A stretch of 64,000 nt of DNA from contig WARS01000010.1 of the NCBI GenBank assembly GCA_008933995.1, positions 8,845,001 to 8,909,000 on the forward strand. Direction: 5' to 3'. The translations under genes and the position numbers were made by a program. The notes beneath the pieces are model-generated. The model worked only from the letters and a program-made list of their open reading frames with translations, was not told where the DNA came from and ran no database searches. Shown here piece by piece: positions 1-16,844 of the stretch (the stretch's first letter is position 1; each line of letters begins with the position of its first letter). This stretch comes from Datnioides undecimradiatus. Its lineage: Eukaryota; Chordata; Actinopteri; Lobotiformes; Datnioididae.

Positions 1-287
1 GCTTCAAGATTCGTCACTTCCTTATTTCCATATCCACTAATTATGAGTTGCTAATTATATTATAACGACTCAAATTCTTGCCTGAACAATCAAACAATCA
101 CTGTTTTCAGACTGGCCTACCATACCAAAGGTAGTAGCTGAGAAAGTCCCTGAAAATGATGTTTTGAGAATTGCATTTGTTTGCAATGCACACAGTAAAA
201 ACAAAGTGGTCCTCAAAGTGTTCCTGACCTATGAAAAAATCCAAAACCACCTGAAGTTAAACTGCAGGAGCTGAGTAATATACTGAC

Positions 288-2419
288 CTTCATGAATGCT
301 GGTGTGTAGGGCTCAGACTCCACTGGACCATCATAACCAGACTCCATTCGTCTGGTCTTTGATCGAAGTGTCTTGAAACCTCGACTCTGGACCCATACTA
401 AATAGAGGCACAGGTGTATGAAGAATAAACATATAATAAGAGATATAATAACCATAAAGGCCAAGCAATTTGTTCACAAAGATAAGTTGAAAACATCACT
501 ATGTGTTCAAAGATTTCAAAGTTCAAAGTTTCTTACCAGGTAAGAATTGCAGCTCTGAACAAACATCTTTTAGAGGACTGTGGTATTGTCTGTGAAATAC
601 TGGGGAGCCACAGACCCCCAGTCTTCTGTGTGAAAACCCTGTGAGATATAGAGTTTTGTTTCCATTTAGATTCTATATTTGTGTATTACAACTAGATAAA
701 AATAGTCTCACATACTACAGCTTTTGACAAGGGAAGCTCATTTCCTTACGAAACAATAAAACTGTGCCTTTGAGACGCTCACCATGCTTGTTGTGGAAGA
801 AGCTGTCTGCAGAGACATGACTTGTCCTCCATGTGGAGGGAACAGCAGGAGGTTCTTCTGGTCCCAGTGTAGGCAGTAACCTGCTGACCAGCTCATCCAG
901 CTGACTCACCCTGATCTCTGACAGGCCGAGATCCCTCAGACTCACATTGTGCTGCGAAGGAAGTGGAGTAGCAGGTTATCTACACATTTTTAAGAAAATA
1001 ACTATGGATATAATGACCCTTATGTTAGTATGGGGCTTTCTAGACCCTGTGTTAGACATATATATCACTCAAGCACAAGTAACCCTTGCACATTAATATG
1101 CAAAGCAATTAGTTTGAATATTAAATGTTTGAAGACATTGTAAGGTAATGGTAGAATACATTTCTTGGTTAGCATGAACATTTAATTATGCAATTTAAAG
1201 CATAAGGCTTATATGGTTTTTGTAATGTGTTCAAGAAAAATGCTACTGTTTCAGAGAGACACAAGTCCTTCCCTTTACTTGTGTTCTTCCCACAAGATGT
1301 TTTCTATGTGTTAGGAAAGCTAAGATTCAGTTTACTCAGGAGGTATTTGTCTTGCATGGTGTGTTTTGATCAGTGTGTAAGTCTCCTGGTTAGAGGGATC
1401 TTCATCACTTGCAAAATGTGAAAATTCACTTGCAAATTCTCTGGTGCTATTGGCTACAGAGCTACCGTTTACTGTAGGTTGGCTTAAGTTACCAGTGTTC
1501 GGTATGTTTTTTTTTTATGTCCTGTTCAGCATTACTGACAATAAAAAAAACAAATCTATATGAAAACATTCATTCCAAAGTCAATGATGATGATGCACTG
1601 TGGTGTCCCGCTCACCTCTTTTGGAAATGAACTGTGCTCTGGAATGAAATCTTTGTGAAGAGTTTGGACCGAAGCTGTGGCTGAGTTCTTCAGAGAGTGG
1701 AAGGCATTGATGAGCTGGCTGACAGGCAGTATCATCTGGCAGATACACAGACAGCAGGGTGAAGAACACGTCTCTTAATACATGGTCGTGTATAATCTGA
1801 TTTTATTAGACATACAAATAAGTCACATTAATTAATGTTTAAAAAGAGAATTCGGTTTTGTTGGCTTTAAGTTCAATCTCCCAGAGAGGACCGTGGGGCC
1901 GGCCTGTTCTTGTCAGTGTTATTCAAGCTGACTTTACAGTGCTCTCTACACGCAGAACAGCGTCAAATATATGCGAGTTATGTAACCTCGACTCTGAGAA
2001 AACGAAGTTAGCACCGGACAACATGATCTACGCCTTGCTCTTCCCAGACACATCTGATGATAAAGTTAATGCTTAAACCGCAGGTACACGCTTGTTGAGC
2101 CTCCCTGGTTTGAAACGAAGACAACGTGACGTAAGCGTGGGCTGATTAGGCAGAAATCTCCCATTGACTTGTTAATGCTAACGTTAGCCGGGCTAAGTCT
2201 TGCCACTGAGCGAAGAGAAGGCGTGACATAAACAACAACAGACACAGCCTTTTATTGCTATACATTCGAAAACAACCATTTCGGCAAAATGCTAGCATTT
2301 GAATTTAAGGACAGATGTCACTACATTGTGAAAGGGCACACACTAGCTAGCTAAATCAAAAAGCTGCTAACCAGTCGGCTTACCTGCTGTGGTTGAAAAG
2401 ACGTTGACAGTGAAAACAT
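288..2419 (-). CDS. yme1l1: YME1L1 ATP-dependent zinc metalloprotease, N-terminal coding exons (partial)
   Basis: Five coding exons read on the minus strand: 2419-2384, 1735-1616, 951-783, 638-537 and 397-288, giving 179 codons with all phases closing. Exon 1 encodes MFSLSTSFQPQQ and exon 2 contains LPVSQLINAFHSLKNS. Exon 3 has LRDLGLSEIRVSQLDELV and TSHVSADSFFHNKHG. Exon 4 has VCSELQFLP and exon 5 has VQSRGFKTLRSKTRR. These match the vertebrate YME1L1 N-terminal region in order. In this family that region is the mitochondrial presequence and the stretch up to the inner-membrane helix. The AAA ATPase and M41 protease domains lie off the left edge. The known protein is an i-AAA protease of the inner membrane that processes OPA1 and turns over intermembrane-space proteins. 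The start codon has A at -3. The gene is head-to-head with mastl. Nothing coding was seen from 1 to 287. Confidence 0.95.
537..638 (-). other. yme1l1: yme1l1 coding exon 4 without a start-bounded ORF
   Basis: Found by splice logic. An acceptor (tatatctcacag) precedes 638 and a donor GTAAGA follows 537. The exon is 102 bp, begins in phase 1 and ends in phase 1. Translation gives a weakly conserved start followed by VFHRQYHSPLKDVCSELQFLP, which aligns with the human segment just before the QSRGFKTL motif. Without this exon the flanking exons would also join in frame, so it is skippable in principle. Confidence 0.85.
952..1615. other. yme1l1 intron 2, no feature seen
   Basis: AT-rich intronic sequence between coding exons 2 and 3. 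Apart from short A or T runs I see no repeat, RNA gene or conserved-looking coding segment. Confidence 0.6.
1736..2383. other. yme1l1 intron 1 with a CRE-like half site
   Basis: First intron on the minus strand, starting with GTAAGC. It carries TGACGTAA at 2127-2134, one mismatch from a full CRE. It is moderately CpG-rich near exon 1, which fits the downstream part of a bidirectional promoter. The plus-strand open frame at 1858-2076 shows no family similarity. Confidence 0.5.
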
Positions 2420-3169
2420 TTTTGCCGAATGCTCATTCAAAATCAGAATTTGGAGGGTAGATGTATAAGGAGAGACCCCCTGTGTAACGTCAATGAACGA
2501 GTCCTCCCGGGAGCCGTGTCCTTTTGTTTTTCCTGTTACACAACTTTGGGGAGCTTAGCTTATAAGACCAAATGGATTCTCCGGCATCGGAGGTCAAACG
2601 AACTACAAAATGACGTCAAATTGAATAACTACCGGGTGCAGCTTGCATCATTACACCGCTTGTGTAAATTAAACCGCAATATTATTAAAAAATAGATTAA
2701 GAATACTTGAACAATACATCTCAAACAATAGGAATTAAATTGTGTTTTGTCATTTTATACATTAAAGGAAAAAAAGTGTCGCTGTTATTACACAATGTCT
2801 ATATTTACTTTACTATAACGTCTCTTACTGCCTGATCAAAATTGAAAAAATATATTAATATACACACATTGTTTATATCTTGTTAAATTCATTGTAATTT
2901 TTAGAGATTGTAATGCACTTGATTTTTAATAGCTAAAATGAACGCTTAACTCTTAATTTCAGCCCACATACGGAGCTTTTCATTGCTTAGTACACAGGCA
3001 GTTACTTGTATAGCTAAACAGAACGGACGTCAGTCAGGACCCTGCAAAAGAGCAGCGGAATTCAAAATTTCAAAACAAACCCGAGGTTGTTGTTTTATCA
3101 TGCAGGTGTTTACTCGGAGCTAGCTTACTATTACAGACACAGCCCAGTTCATTGATAAGTAGTAATAAC
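2420..3169. promoter_or_regulatory. Shared head-to-head promoter region of yme1l1 and mastl
   Basis: There are 750 bp between the two start codons, transcribed outward in both directions. A perfect palindromic CRE (TGACGTCA) lies at 2611-2618, near the yme1l1 side. The middle, about 2700-2990, is AT-rich with no clear TATA context. Transcription starts cannot be placed from sequence alone. Both 5'UTRs must lie here unless non-coding first exons exist. Confidence 0.7.
2611..2618. promoter_or_regulatory. Consensus CRE palindrome TGACGTCA
   Basis: An exact 8-bp CREB/ATF site in the intergenic region of the yme1l1-mastl divergent pair, 192 bp upstream of the yme1l1 start codon. The motif is seen directly; binding is inferred. 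Confidence 0.6.
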
Positions 3170-8867
<5,698 letters not shown>

Positions 8868-9615
8868 AGTTACGGACCTTTAGTTTTACTAAAGCTGCAG
8901 CCGGCAACATTTGCCTGTTGACGATGAATCACATGCTTTCATTGTGAAACACAAAACAAATGCGCTGTAATGACGTGGAGTGTGACTGTTTCTCTGTTCA
9001 AAGTTGTAATATTTTTAAAAAAACATTTTACTTATGTGCAATCACCAGTCAGGAGAGACCGAGGAGCTGAATCCTTTGACTGTTCACTTACTGTAGTTCA
9101 TTAAAACCTTTTAAAACTTGTATTTCCAAATTCTATCATTACGTCTCTTAATTTTAGGCTCTTCTATAAATATAGTGTTTGCTTTACTTCATAAGAGGCT
9201 GTGATTTCTCTTTTATGGTGTTATCTTGGTACTAAATAACTACGTAAGTTCATGTGAATAAGACACTGATGTTAACCTCCCATGCCGATATGCTCCAGCT
9301 TATTTGCCGCACTGCTCATCATTGTAAAGTTCCCCTGCTGGACTTCTCTTTGAGGGGTACAACACTGCTGAAGAAATGCTAATATATTGATAAATAATGT
9401 ATTTTATATGTAAATCTTGTTAATACCATTTAGTATTCTTGTTTTATGACACAAGCAAGTACTTTGTATTCTAACAGGACTGTTTTTCTTGCTTTTATGG
9501 GATCTCCTGTTTCCACACAATTAGTTCACTTGACTTCCTGCTGCTTGTGAATTTTTATCTTCTTCACACTAAGAAAAAAGTAAAATACAAATAAAATCTG
9601 TTTGTAACATGATGT
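8868..9615 (+). other. mastl: mastl 3' untranslated region
   Basis: Sequence from the TAG stop to just past the AATAAA at 9590. AT-rich, with no coding similarity. A weaker ATTAAA at about 9100 could serve as an earlier signal. Confidence 0.65.
9590..9595 (+). terminator. mastl: Polyadenylation signal AATAAA for mastl
   Basis: Canonical hexamer about 720 bp after the mastl stop, followed by T/G-rich sequence (ctgtttgtaac). Cleavage is expected at about 9605-9620. Confidence 0.65.
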
Positions 9616-9709
9616 ACTTTGTGCCTTTCTTGGTAAATTATCACTTATTACAATTTCATAATTTAAAAACCTGTAGATCTACATCGTGCATGTTCATTTT
9701 ATATTATTT

Positions 9710-9930
9710 GCTTTTTAGTAGTTAGATGACAAGAGTAGCAGCAGTTAAGCATCTGTCCAGTGTTTCTATAGGAACACCTGGCCTGGCTTTGTCCAAAAGT
9801 CCTTTTTTTAGATGTGTAGAAAACCACAGTTTTATGGTTACATCAGGAACTGACTGCTGCTTTCTTCCTGTCTTAGCTCTTTACGCGGAGCTAAGCTAAC
9901 TGCTAGCCCAACCACAAACCTATCTGTACA
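9710..9930 (+). repeat. Diverged copy of a dispersed teleost repeat
   Basis: Contains, in order, agttagatgacaagagtagc, cctggctttgtccaaaag and gagctaagctaactgctagc. I know these blocks from a very common teleost element (agttagatgagaagat; cctggctctgtccaaaggt; ctaagctaagctaac). It sits between the converging 3' ends of mastl and acbd5. The family name is not recalled, and the boundaries are approximate. Confidence 0.5.
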
Positions 9931-10010
9931 CATGACAGTATTATCAGTCAGTATTTCCCAAAAAGTTAATATATTAAAAATAATCTCATATTAAAATGCT
10001 TTATGAAAAC

Positions 10011-10016
10011 TTTATT
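10011..10016 (-). terminator. acbd5: Candidate polyadenylation signal for acbd5 (distal)
   Basis: TTTATT on the plus strand reads AATAAA on the minus strand, about 1.59 kb after the acbd5 stop. A second copy at 10116-10121 is an alternative. Which one is used cannot be decided from sequence. Confidence 0.4.
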
Positions 10017-11600
10017 TGAGGCTTAGATTATCACATGCAGACACCACTCTATCCACAGGCAGAGAGGGTGAGAAAGCCTTGGTACATTTCAGTAGAAAGG
10101 TAAACTTATTTCATTTTTATTAAAACATAATGGCTCTGGAAAGATTAGTGCTATTGCAGACGCAAACCTCTGTAAATATGATATAGTATTCTATGTTAAT
10201 AATTCATGGGAATGCAAGTAAAATACTGCATTTTAATCTCAACTGTACAGCTATTGTTTACAATTTGTATAGATCCCACTGCTTTGTTAACTCATGATTA
10301 CTATCAGTCACACAAAATCATTCCACAGTATTTGTACAAACATCTTACATCACACATTAAAGTCAGACAATATAGAAAACCGTGACTGCGTTAACGACAC
10401 AGACAGTGAAGGGTTATGTGTCAATAATCAGATGGCTGACCACCGTGCAGCTCAGCAGGTCGCATGATTTATGATTATTTGGTCCAGCACTGGAGCGGCT
10501 GTGCTACTTTATGTGAATGTAAGAAATCATAATGCCACCTACAGTATGAATGTACCTTATGATGCTGAGGCACTTCTATTTGAAAAAAACACACACACCA
10601 AACAAACATTGAAGTGAAGAGTCAGACCACTTTGACGTAAAGCACTGAGCCTGATATGCAGTAGGACAGCTGACAAGAACCTCGTCTAACCTATACGCGA
10701 CATCACGCAGTCACTTTGAACAGAAACAGCTGAAATCTGGCCTGCAGCGCCTTCATCGTAACTGTCGCTGAAAGCAATAAATATTAACTTATTCGCAGAA
10801 TTTAAAAGAATCTCACACATGAATATATTATTACATTCAATCCTCCCTTCTAAACTATTACAGTTATTACAACATCTTATTATAGCAGCATTGCCTGGGC
10901 AGCTAATGACAGCGAAAAGGTATAACCACGATGATTGCAGCGGTATGCTGTGGGATGGAAACGGACAGTTATGACGTATGTTTACTTGCAGTACTGAAAT
11001 TTATTGTGTTAGTGTTTCTAAAACAAGTAAACATAATATTTTGTGAAATGATGATGAAACGGGCCATTGTTATTGATACTTATAATAATAATCATCATGT
11101 CATATGGTCAATGTACTGAGAAAACCCTGTTATCCATATCAAGCTTTATGCTCATAACAGCAAAACATGGGGCCCACTTTTTGTGCAACTAAGCCTTAGT
11201 TATGGAAGAAATTTAGAAGCTGTTGTAGTTTGGTTCTAAACACGCTGGCGATGTCCCAACTCAATGTTCCCCCTGTCAACACAAATCGTTTCTTACAGAC
11301 AAAAAGCTTCCAGTACGTCAGAATAATCTTGAATAAAGGTTGTGTCATCACAGGCTGCGGGCCCATACATTCATGTTTCTGTTTGATTCCACATCCGCAG
11401 TGCAACACACACACACTTGAGAGATGCCTTCCTCTCGCTCGTTACTCTAGGTGCCTTCTTCATAGTGCAAAAGCAAATTACTGGGCTGTGGGTCGAAAGC
11501 AGGAGGGGGGGGAGTTACAGCCGTTAGCAACCCAACCCAAAGACATTTAGAAGAGTCTTCTCCATCGTCTATGCCCCCGGGTGTTTGGGTGAGAGCACGA
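10017..11600 (-). other. acbd5: acbd5 3' untranslated region
   Basis: About 1.6 kb of AT-rich, non-coding sequence on the minus strand from the TGA stop to the candidate signals. Open frames here (for example 11230-11550 plus) show no family similarity. A second TTTATT at 10116-10121 could end a slightly shorter transcript. Confidence 0.55.
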
Positions 11601-14600
11601 TCAGTTGATTGGTCTGTGAAAGGAGAAAATTAAAAGTTAATTTGGGCATTGTGTGGAAATAACAGTAGAGAAGGTGACATCGTGCTGTGGAAGAATACCT
11701 TCTCCTCCTCTGCAGGTATGAGCGGATGAGCCACTGTACCACAAACGGCCAAATAACAGCGAAGGCCAAACTGGTCGGAGAAATGTCGAAAGGCCACCAG
11801 GATGGTTTCTGGGAAAATAACAAGTGAAGTAAATTTAATAAGCAGAATCAACCAGTGTAGTTGAAACAAGGTTTTAGTGTTTGAGAAAAATTTGACTTTT
11901 TAACCTAAATTAAAAAACAAAGTGTGTGTTTCTGTTTACCTGTCTCTTTTTATTCACTGGAGGTGATGCATATGTTGGAGACAGAGACACAGATCTTGCC
12001 TGAAGAGATCAAGAAATAAAAAGATTCCACAAACATTTGTCAGAAGAAAAACTGAACACCATTAACACGTGAATGTTTCAGTGAGAAGGACAAAGGTTAA
12101 ACTTTATCTTCACAGATTCATTTACACTCTCAGCTGAGCCAGACCTGTGTTAATTTTTACTCAGTGTACTGTCTAATCTGCAGTCTGTGGATGGAAACGA
12201 CCTTCACATAATAATAATAATGTACAAAAATAACATCTTTAACACGCAGTTCTGATATTTAATTTATATTTTATAAAACCATATTCACGATCAACTAGAA
12301 AGACTGGCTCTTCAGCAAAATACATTTAATATCATTTTGTTTTAAAATTTGCAAGCTGAAGACTTTATATATCAAACGTGGTCCAGTTGTTTTTACAATT
12401 ATTCCTAAAGTCATCATTTATTTATACACTGTAATAGTCCCCGGTGGTTAAAACTGGTTCAAACATGGCCAGATTCAGTATAATCCTCCTCGCTGACTGT
12501 ATATTACAACAGGTGTCAGTCAGCTTTTATGAGTCACAGAACACAACCAGCTGGATCACTCTGTTACCATCCACTAACACATATTTAGGACCACGATTCC
12601 TTTCACATAACTTAAGAACCGTCAGGATGGACTGGTCTGACCTGGCTGGCGGTGAGAGCCTCCAGGGTGTGCAGCCTCTCCAGGACGCTCTGCATGTCCT
12701 CCTGCAGTCTGGCCAACGCCACAACGATCTGCTCATTCAGGCTCCCCGGAGGTGTCGCTGCTCCTCCCCAGCGGCCTCCGTCCCCGTCCCCACTACTGTG
12801 TGCGGGCACCAGAGATCCGGAGCCGAGGCCTGGAGACCTGGAGCCTTAAAATACAGAGATGGTTTATGATTAATATGTGATCACACAAAGAACGTGCGCG
12901 TGTCAGTGACTGGGCAAATAATGGACATCTGCAGGGTGTGTAAGGAGAGCCCTACCCATTCCTCTTCTGACCAAAGAGCCGTCCGGCACGTCCACATTCA
13001 GTCTCTGTCTCTGTGACATTGATCCATCATTCTCTCTGTCCTCCCCTCCACACCTGATGACCTGCGGTGGAGCGTGAATACCCTCCTGGAGCTCCTGCAT
13101 TGCCTGTGAGTCCTCGGCAGGAGGCAGGGTGTGGTTCTCCTCTTCATCCAGATCGTCCAGAGAGCGGTTATGCTCCGAGCTCTGGAGAGGAAGCACATAG
13201 TAACGAATCACTTCAGAATGAAAAACTATAGAAGCTGTGCTGATGATGCTGGATGTGCTATCTGACCTCTTCCTGGCCAAACTGGTCCACAGAATCACAG
13301 TAGACTTCGCTGTCTGAGTCACTGGCCAGGTGACTGGGACCAGACACATCTACACCTTGGTCGGGGATCAGAACAAAGGGCACAAAAAAGACTCAGTCCA
13401 ACATCGTAATGTGGAGTAAACTACACTCTAATTAACAAAGTGACATGGGGGAAGGCAGCATTCACTTAATTTGGGGGCAATTTCAACAGAGTCATTACTT
13501 TAGTCCATTAAAACTGCCCCACGAGCAGCTGATGTGTAAAGTGTTAAGATGCAATGTCTGAAACAGCTCTGGCAAATGGAGCTTAGCAGATTATATGATC
13601 ACATGATGCACTGATACACAGGAACACGCAGTGGGTGAAGTGAGTGCCGAGTCCTCTGTAACCATTTTGAAACATTACACAAACACACGGTGTGCCTTCA
13701 TGTTCCTTACCTGCATGGTGACCGTTGAGCAAAGGCTCGCCGGCTGCACCCTCCTGGGAATCCTCGCTGTTCAGTGCAGCCCTGGAGTGACTCCCGTTGG
13801 TCAGATGTGTGACCCCGTTAGCCACTTTACCGTTGGTCAGAGGCGCTTTGTGCCTCCTGGCTGAACTCTTCTTCTTTGGCTGAGAATTTGCTGATTTCTT
13901 GTCTGAAATCAAGTCACAACAAAGAAAATTCTCTCAAGTAAATGTTTTTTTTTTTCTTGAATATCTACCGACACTGTTTTTAGAGTTTTGTTACCTTTTC
14001 TGATCTCCCTTATCACTACGTCCTCGTTTTCCTCCTCCTCTTCTTCTTCTTCTTCTTCCCCCTCCTCCTCCTCCTCCTCTGCCTCTTCCTCTGAGCTTTC
14101 CCTCATTTCCTGTGGTTTGAGCTTGGACGGACGAGTCTCCAGGGTGCCATTCATCTCCATCGTTCTGATGATGCTCTTCGTAACACTCTTCGATGGTGCT
14201 GAATTCAGCATTGTACCAAAGCCTGTGCAACATAATTACCAGAAGACAATACTTATTTTAATAATCTGAGTTATTAATGCTTTGACTACATCGAAGCAAC
14301 CAGTTTATATAAGGTTCAGAGGATAATTAGCATAGTTTCGGTGACTCAAAACAGATATGGGTTTATCTGTGTATTTCTGATGGCAAAAGACACCTTAAAT
14401 GTGTGAAACCACACGTTTTGTACCACTAATTCAGCATGCGTGACGTACCTGCTAATAAACACTAAAAGCTTCTAAGCTACAACACCAGACAAACTAAACC
14501 ACCAGAATCAAATATTCACACAGTAATGTACTTGCCTTCCAGCTGCCTAGCAAACTGTGTCAAACGGGCTGAGCATCAGACAAGAACCAAATTATAAGAA

Positions 14601-16143
14601 AGGTTAAGCTTCACATGCCATGTACGAAATCAAAAAGAAGCAGAGTAAAAGAGGCAAGAGTCACGCTGCGCACCTGTGCTCAGGTCCGATATCTGCGAGA
14701 TCTTTTTCTTCTCCTCGATCAGCTCATAGAACGGGCCGAGGACGCGCAGGAGCTCCTCCACCTCGTCCGTCATGGGCATGCCCTCCAGGATCTACGCGTC
14801 GAGCACAGCAACAAACGTCACCGACTGTGATGTTCAGCTCAGATGCACCAACAGCAAAAATCACATTACGATGTTCCTGCATAATAAAACTGTCTTCTGT
14901 TATCTTCTCCTCAAATCATTACAGTGTGAGGGAACATACCAGCTTCATTTCATCAACATAGGCTGCCATTGCTTCTTCTTTTGACATATCTCCAAGAGAA
15001 TTCCACGCATCCCTGAATAATTAAACCAAAACTGCATTATTACATCGCTTTATTAGATAAAAAGCTGCTTAGCGTCTCACTGACAGGGTTTTCAACTTTG
15101 TCAACAAACTGAACTGAGTTGAAAACTCTGTCAATATGGCCAGTTCATGTGAGGTCAGCGTGTTCTTTATAAGCTGCGGGTCAAAGGCTGACAGAAATGC
15201 AAACCTTCACTTGTAACTAGAGCTCTACCCGCACTAAGACTTACAATTTACTGCTAAATCCACAACCCCACCACCACCAGTGTAATGGGACCATGAGAGA
15301 AACAGTCAAGCCTAGTAGGTTAGAGGTGACATTTCAGTTTGGGCGGTGTAGAGATTACCTTACACAACTTGATACTAAACAGACAGGAGAGAAATTGAGA
15401 GAATTTGAACTGTCTTGTTTTGCGCAGCAAGAAAAAAGTGGGCAAAAAGCAACATGTTGAGCAACACGGCTGCCATGAACACCGTGGTGCTGTGAGCTCC
15501 CTTCAAACTGACAAACGTAAGACCCACTAAGAATAAACAGAGAAACTGTATGCAGGAAACAGTGACACCATACATTTCCCTCTGTCATTACCATTTTGCT
15601 TTGCCAACTGCATCCCAGAAGCCAGGTCGGGGTATATTGCACGCTCCCACGGTGGCTTGTTTATAGTAGCTGTAGAACTTGAGCATCATGTCATTGGACG
15701 GTTGAAAGGGACCTGAGGAAGATAATACTTATATTATAATTATAATAATGACATTTTGCACTGAAAATGTGCTAACTGGCTGTTTACTATCACTAGCATA
15801 TCTGTGAGACAACAGGCTTTCATAAGAGACTGATGTGACAGTGCATTAAGCTGCAGACTGCACACAGCAAGGCAAGTCTCAGTACACTGCTGGTAAAGTG
15901 GATTAAAGCCTTTTAAATCGCGTAAGATCCAAAGCAGACCAAGCTGTTGCCCTGCACCTCACTGTGTCTGACACCATTCTGTTATCTGAAAGATGAACTG
16001 GTTAAACTGGCCTGAACTCCAGTTGCATGCTGGTGTGGTCACTCACCATCGGGGGGTAAACTCTTGATCACTTTGACGGCGGCTTCAAACCTCAGCTGGA
16101 TCAGACGCCTCTCATCTTCCACTGCAACACTCTCCACCTCCAT
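11601..16143 (-). CDS. acbd5: ACBD5 acyl-CoA-binding domain protein 5
   Basis: Twelve coding exons on the minus strand: 16143-16047, 15712-15592, 15012-14940, 14791-14674, 14222-13995, 13902-13711, 13349-13267, 13181-12956, 12844-12642, 11999-11940, 11808-11699, 11613-11601. They give 507 aa with every phase closing. The ACB domain covers about residues 13-105 ([53 protein letters not shown]). A long glutamate tract follows, then an FFAT-like segment ([15 protein letters not shown], 290-304) and a conserved helix ([19 protein letters not shown]). The C-terminal anchor (about 480-495) ends QRRRRPIN. The known protein sits on peroxisomes, binds very-long-chain acyl-CoA and tethers peroxisomes to ER VAPB. 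The last coding exon supplies only about four codons. Start chosen by homology; the ATG has A at -3 and G at +4. Confidence 0.97.
11940..11999 (-). other. acbd5: acbd5 60-bp in-frame exon 10
   Basis: Phase 0-0, 20 codons ([20 protein letters not shown]), between the coiled helix exon and the membrane-anchor exon. It corresponds to a poorly conserved Ser/Thr/Pro-rich linker in human ACBD5. Because length and phase allow clean skipping, it is a candidate cassette exon. Confidence 0.75.
13267..13349 (-). other. acbd5: acbd5 exon encoding the VAP-binding FFAT-like motif
   Basis: Exon 7 encodes [19 protein letters not shown], nearly identical to the mammalian SEVYCDSMEQFGQEE. The acidic flank followed by V-Y-C-D-S matches the published FFAT-like motif of ACBD5 that binds VAPA/VAPB MSP domains. 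The strength of conservation here, against a diverged surrounding linker, supports retained ER-peroxisome tethering. Confidence 0.85.
14030..14090 (-). repeat. acbd5: Glutamate-coding GAG/GAA repeat in acbd5 exon 5
   Basis: On the minus strand, two runs of GAG/GAA encode an acidic tract of about 20 glutamates interrupted by A, G and N. The position matches a shorter acidic stretch in human ACBD5. The tandem codons make length variation between individuals likely. Confidence 0.7.
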
Positions 16144-16585
16144 CGTGTCACACTGAGGGGATCAACACAAAACCTGCACACGGACGAGGCAGTAAATAAA
16201 CACAATATATGCTAAAAGCTGACCTTTACAATAGCATCAATGCAAGCTTTGAACAGACATATAAAATGGAACTTCTGCTACGATAATGCGACTAGCTAAA
16301 CTTGTAAGTTACTGTAAGTTAGCTACAGTATGTTATGGCCACCGGTAGGAGGAGGTTGTGTCGGTGGTTTATCTGGGACACAACATTTAGTATGCGACAC
16401 ACTTCGACCTATCCCGACATTTGTCTTAAATACATGATGTACTTCTAAACTCTCGACTAAAAAGACCCAAACAAATGTCACTTACCGTTAAAGTGAACGG
16501 CCTATCTGTTTGTCGGAAGGAGACCTGTCTTTAGCCTTCGACCAGACGCCATGAACAGTATAATAAAGCTAGGAACAGATGTACT

Positions 16586-16600
16586 CTGGGAGTTGTAGTT
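16586..16600 (-). promoter_or_regulatory. ZNF143-type element upstream of acbd5
   Basis: The minus strand reads AACTACAACTCCCAG, matching the ACTACA-NN-CCCAG core seen in many housekeeping and bidirectional promoters and bound by ZNF143 (SBF/Staf). It lies about 445 bp upstream of the acbd5 start codon. Binding is inferred. Confidence 0.55.
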
Positions 16601-16825
16601 TTCTTGCGAGCATCGCTATTTCCTACAAGCGCCAAAATCCTCTGCGTCTATTACAACATTACACTGGAAATGTAGTCTCAAGCCCCGAAAGCGGCTCCAG
16701 CAGAGACATTAAACGTACTTGCTGAATGAGTTAAAAAGCTTTTAACAGGTGAAACATAATAAACTGTGTTATATTTTTTTTGAGCTTTTATAAACTGTAC
16801 TCACTTGACTACATTTCAGAGTGAA

Positions 16826-16844
16826 ACTACATATACCATCATGC
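16826..16844 (+). promoter_or_regulatory. Second ZNF143-like element
   Basis: ACTACATATACCATCATGC keeps the ACTACA start, the CC core region and the ATGC end of the extended consensus, but is weaker in the middle. It pairs with the element at 16586-16600 in opposite orientation. Confidence 0.4.

Noticed and set aside
2429..2695. 88-codon open frame in the yme1l1/mastl intergenic region
   Set aside because: Lies in the promoter across the CRE, has no similarity, and is not in frame with mastl exon 1.
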